From JABAAE01 sp036336715 (GTDB taxonomy: Bacteria; Planctomycetota; Planctomycetia; Pirellulales; Pirellulaceae), in the NCBI GenBank assembly GCA_036336715.1, contig JAYZFP010000134.1:1-64000 (forward strand): a DNA stretch of 64,000 nucleotides, in the 5' to 3' direction. Below the pieces are notes generated by a model. The model worked only from the letters and a program-made list of their open reading frames with translations, did no database searches and was not told where the DNA came from. Numbering within the stretch: the stretch's first letter is position 1; every line of letters begins with the position of its first letter. Of the stretch, positions 61,374 through 64,000 are shown piece after piece. Made by a program: the position numbers and the translations under genes.

Positions 61374-63707
61374 ATGGCAACGGATAAAGAACGACGATCG
61401 ATCGATAAACTGTGCGCTGCGTTTGGTGAAGAACTGGAGTCCGGCAATTCCCCTGACCTGTTGCCATTTGTGGAGATGGCAGAGGCTTCCGTCCGCTCAG
61501 AGGTGATGGTTCATCTGATCCAGTTGGAGTTGAACTGGCGGAATGACTCATCGGCTTTGCCTGCCAGGGAAGAGTACTATTCCCGTTTCCCCGATTACCA
61601 TGCACAGATTGACGCGGCCTTCGAGCGCTTCCATAAGAAAGGTCCCTTACCAACGGACAAGGCAAACGGTACTCAGAGCGTGTCCGCTGAGAACCAGGTG
61701 ACACAGCCTGGTTTTGGGGAAGCAGATACCGGGATTGTCGCTCCGATGCCCGGCACCTCTTCCGAGCCGGAGGATTTTCGTCGCCACCTGGGGCCTGCCC
61801 GTCGTCCGGGGAGTCTGGGATCTCTGGCGCATTATGAAATTGATGACGTGATTGGACGGGGTGGCTTTGGAGTGGTCGTCAGGGCGTTTGATTCGAAACT
61901 GCAGCGGGAAGTTGCCATCAAGCTGATGACTTCCCAGTCGGGCGTCGACCCGGGTTGCCAGGAACGATTTGTGCGAGAAGCCCGGGCCGCAGCGGCGATT
62001 GCTCATGAAAATGTGGTGACCATTCATGCCGTGGAAGACAATCCCTGCCCTTACCTGGTAATGGAGCTTGTCAAAGGCTGCACTCTCCAACAGTTTCTCG
62101 AGCGGGAAAAATCCCTTTCTGTCATCGAGGCAGTGAGGATTGCAAGGCAGGTTGCGGCCGGGCTGGCAGCAGCCCATGGTGTCAACCTGATTCACCGGGA
62201 TATCAAACCATCCAATATTCTGTTGCAAAATGGTTCCAGCAGGCGGGTCAAGATTTCCGACTTTGGCCTTGCCCGCTCGATGGATGACGAGGGATTGACT
62301 CGCAGCGGCCTGATTGTGGGAACTCCCTTGTACATGGCGCCGGAGCAGGCACGGGGAGCAGAAGTGGACTCTCGGGTCGATCTTTTCAGCCTCGGCAGTC
62401 TGATGTATCGCATGATTGCCGCACGCGCTCCGTTTCAGGCCGATCATCCGGTCGCTGTTCTGAAACGTGTCTGCGAAGACACGCCCCGTTCTCTGGAGGA
62501 CTCTTTGGCCGAATCCCAGCGTTGGCTGGAGTCCGTGATTTTTTCCCTGCTGGCCAAGGACCCTGAGCAGCGACTTCAGCCGACTGCCGAGGTCGAACGC
62601 CTGCTCGATTATTGCGAAGGGGAACTGGAACGTAGCGGTACCGTGACCGGCCTGAAACAGCATTTCGACACAACGAATCTCAAGCTGTCTCCTCGGGAAT
62701 CGCCTCGAAGGCAGTCCAGAAATGTCGGGATTTTGGCGGTGGGTTTCATTCTGGTTTTGATCCTTTCGTTCGCGGTTTGGGGACCACTTTCGACGCGTGG
62801 CGAGGGACCGGTCCCTGCCCTGGCTGTTGCCCCTTTTGAGGATGCATCCGGTCAACAGGATGCCTGGGCAGAGTCTCTCGGCGTTGAGGTGGATTACACC
62901 AATTCCATTGGCATGCGATTTCGCCTGATTCCAGCGGGACAATACCTGATGGGGGGGACAGCACCTGAAATTGAAGAGGCTCTCGAGGCTGCGAGCAAGG
63001 ATCCGGCGTGGCAGAAAGATATCCGGAGCGAGGGTCCACAAAAAAAGGTGACCGTCGAACGTCCTTTTTTTATCGGAGTTCATGAGGTGACCCGTGGCCA
63101 ATACGATCGGGTCATGGGGGGGCTGGTTGATTCTGAAAGCGCAAAGGCCGAGGACTCCAATTACCCGGTGGTCGATATCACGTGGCAGGATGCGAGTGAC
63201 TTCTGCCAACGGCTCAGTGAATTGGAATTTGCCAACCGTCCCGTGGGAAACGAGGGAAAAAAGAGCTTCAGTCCCCCTGCCGCCTATCGCCTGCCAACAG
63301 AGCCTGAATGGGAGTTCGCCTGCCGTGCCGGGACGACCAGTCGATTCTGGTTCGGTGACCGTCCGGAGGAGATGATGGAGTACGGTTGGTGCAAGCCGGG
63401 CGCCTCTGAGCACCTCCACGAGGTGGGGCAGCTGAAACCGAATCCGTTCGGGCTGTTTGATGTTCATGGCAACGCCTGCGAGTGGACGGGATTTGAAGTT
63501 GGCGAAGGTGGCGATCGCATCGCTCGGGGAGGGGACTGGTCTCGCAGTCCCATCGACAGCCGCTCCTCGACCCGTATTTCCTATTCAGAAAATGAACGCA
63601 ATGGAAATGTCGGTTTTCGCGTCGTTCTGCCGGCTCCCCCGGGGAAAGCCGGAAGCTCTGATTTGGCGGGGAAAGTGAGCCCGGAGGGTGAAATGGGCGG
63701 TCGTTGA
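61374..63707 (+). CDS. Ser/Thr protein kinase with C-terminal SUMF1-type domain
   Basis: 777 residues from ATG 61374. N-terminal helical segment (KERRSIDKLCAAFGEELESG...), typical of kinases that accompany ECF sigma factors. Kinase: YEIDDVIGRGGFGVVVRA (~160), AIKLM, LIHRDIKPSNILL (~274), ISDFGLARSM (~295), APEQ. One membrane helix (VGILAVGFILVLILSFAVWG, ~455-475) and then an extracytoplasmic SUMF1/FGE-like domain (~509-770): RLIPAGQYLMGG, PFFIGVHEVTRGQYDRVMG, YRLPTEPEWEFACRAGT, DVHGNACEW, RIARGGDWSRSP, VGFRVVLP. The Cys pair used by real formylglycine-generating enzymes is absent, so it is likely a ligand-sensing or binding domain rather than the sulfatase-maturing enzyme. Confidence 0.93.
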   Translation: MATDKERRSIDKLCAAFGEELESGNSPDLLPFVEMAEASVRSEVMVHLIQLELNWRNDSSALPAREEYYSRFPDYHAQIDAAFERFHKKGPLPTDKANGTQSVSAENQVTQPGFGEADTGIVAPMPGTSSEPEDFRRHLGPARRPGSLGSLAHYEIDDVIGRGGFGVVVRAFDSKLQREVAIKLMTSQSGVDPGCQERFVREARAAAAIAHENVVTIHAVEDNPCPYLVMELVKGCTLQQFLEREKSLSVIEAVRIARQVAAGLAAAHGVNLIHRDIKPSNILLQNGSSRRVKISDFGLARSMDDEGLTRSGLIVGTPLYMAPEQARGAEVDSRVDLFSLGSLMYRMIAARAPFQADHPVAVLKRVCEDTPRSLEDSLAESQRWLESVIFSLLAKDPEQRLQPTAEVERLLDYCEGELERSGTVTGLKQHFDTTNLKLSPRESPRRQSRNVGILAVGFILVLILSFAVWGPLSTRGEGPVPALAVAPFEDASGQQDAWAESLGVEVDYTNSIGMRFRLIPAGQYLMGGTAPEIEEALEAASKDPAWQKDIRSEGPQKKVTVERPFFIGVHEVTRGQYDRVMGGLVDSESAKAEDSNYPVVDITWQDASDFCQRLSELEFANRPVGNEGKKSFSPPAAYRLPTEPEWEFACRAGTTSRFWFGDRPEEMMEYGWCKPGASEHLHEVGQLKPNPFGLFDVHGNACEWTGFEVGEGGDRIARGGDWSRSPIDSRSSTRISYSENERNGNVGFRVVLPAPPGKAGSSDLAGKVSPEGEMGGR

Positions 63708-63892
63708 ATCCGCTTTTTGAACGCTCATTTTCTCAAAGGTAAATCGCCAGGAAACCTTTGGCAGTTTCGGGTCTGGTTTCAGGCACTTGGGCACCGGACG
63801 TTTCATACGCAGCTGACTGGAATCAACGGGATGGACAAAGCTGGTCCGTGCTCTATAAAAGTGGCGGGGCTTTCCAATTGCCAGTGACCAAA

Positions 63893-64000
63893 ATGCCAAA
63901 CGCAGAATTACCGATTTTTGACCTCGTTCTGGTTGCGACGGGAATCTTCGTGTTTGTCCTGGCGCTGGTTCCCCTTTTCAAGATCCGTTCCAATGTTCAC
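63893..64000 (+). CDS. Membrane protein, partial (N-terminus only)
   Basis: 36 codons from ATG 63893 to the window end. IFDLVLVATGIFVFVLALVPL is a strong first membrane helix, followed by a positive KIRS. The family is not recognisable from so little sequence. Confidence 0.5.
   Translation, partial: MPNAELPIFDLVLVATGIFVFVLALVPLFKIRSNVH

Noticed and set aside
61647..63467. 606-residue minus-strand open frame
   Set aside because: Antisense to the kinase-SUMF1 gene; no domain and no conserved-looking motifs.

Overview
The window looks like chromosomal DNA of a planctomycete (Pirellulales/Planctomycetales-type marine or freshwater bacterium). The reasons are family content rather than any single marker: three secreted sulfatases, a membrane-bound-dehydrogenase/HEAT/heme protein of the planctomycete cytochrome type, a PmoA-like (DUF6807) secreted protein, a PQQ-type propeller, three Hanks-type Ser/Thr kinases (one with a SUMF1 domain), a YeiP-type EF-P paralogue, a HAAS/PadR pair, a BBP2-like porin and many secreted proteins of unknown function. 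Gene density is moderate, strands are mixed, and spacers are 150-530 bp.

Layout. 1-6.9 kb: the 5' end of a mercuric-reductase-like flavoprotein (minus), then an FMO, a large secreted FAD oxidoreductase, a membrane FMN-binding/NapH-like protein and an unknown gene (plus). 7-15 kb: one plus-strand sulfatase facing a minus-strand run (PQQ propeller, PmoA-like protein, two translationally coupled sulfatases, a 3-hydroxyisobutyrate-dehydrogenase-like enzyme); this reads as a sulfated-polymer and sugar catabolism locus. 15.3-21.5 kb: PadR plus a frameshifted HAAS/secretin-like protein, an alpha/beta hydrolase, an unknown gene plus yeiP, and a kinase carrying a degenerate receiver domain. 21.8-34 kb: a secreted 914-residue protein, two ABC-2 permeases separated by about 7.7 kb, and between them a CocE/PepX peptidase, an HExxH protein, a heme dehydrogenase and a neutral ceramidase.

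34.3-38.9 kb holds the most unusual block: a small secreted protein, an excisionase-type HTH protein with a long Asp/Ser-rich acidic region and a C-terminal membrane anchor, and an 898-residue protein in which a Ser/Thr kinase is fused to an Hsp70. 39.3-46.2 kb: a di-heme cytochrome, an unknown gene preceded by a 15-bp six-copy tandem repeat, a stand-alone condensation-domain acyltransferase, an unknown conserved protein and cysK. 46.7-52.7 kb is a nitrogen-assimilation island: amt and a porin on minus, then a eukaryote-like GSII and a GSI in tandem on plus. 52.9-57.7 kb: selA, hydrolase, redoxin, tatD, DUF2203, csrA.

57.8-61.4 kb is a scarred region. A tRNA-Glu(TTC) has a decayed tyrosine recombinase butted against it, and further on the 5' tip of an ECF sigma gene is joined to the 3' end of an outer-membrane protein gene. 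The window ends with a kinase-SUMF1 protein and the start of a membrane protein. No CRISPR array, rRNA or intact insertion sequence was seen. Start codons were refined from Shine-Dalgarno sites, signal peptides and family starts where possible; functional calls rest on motif recognition by eye, without database searches.
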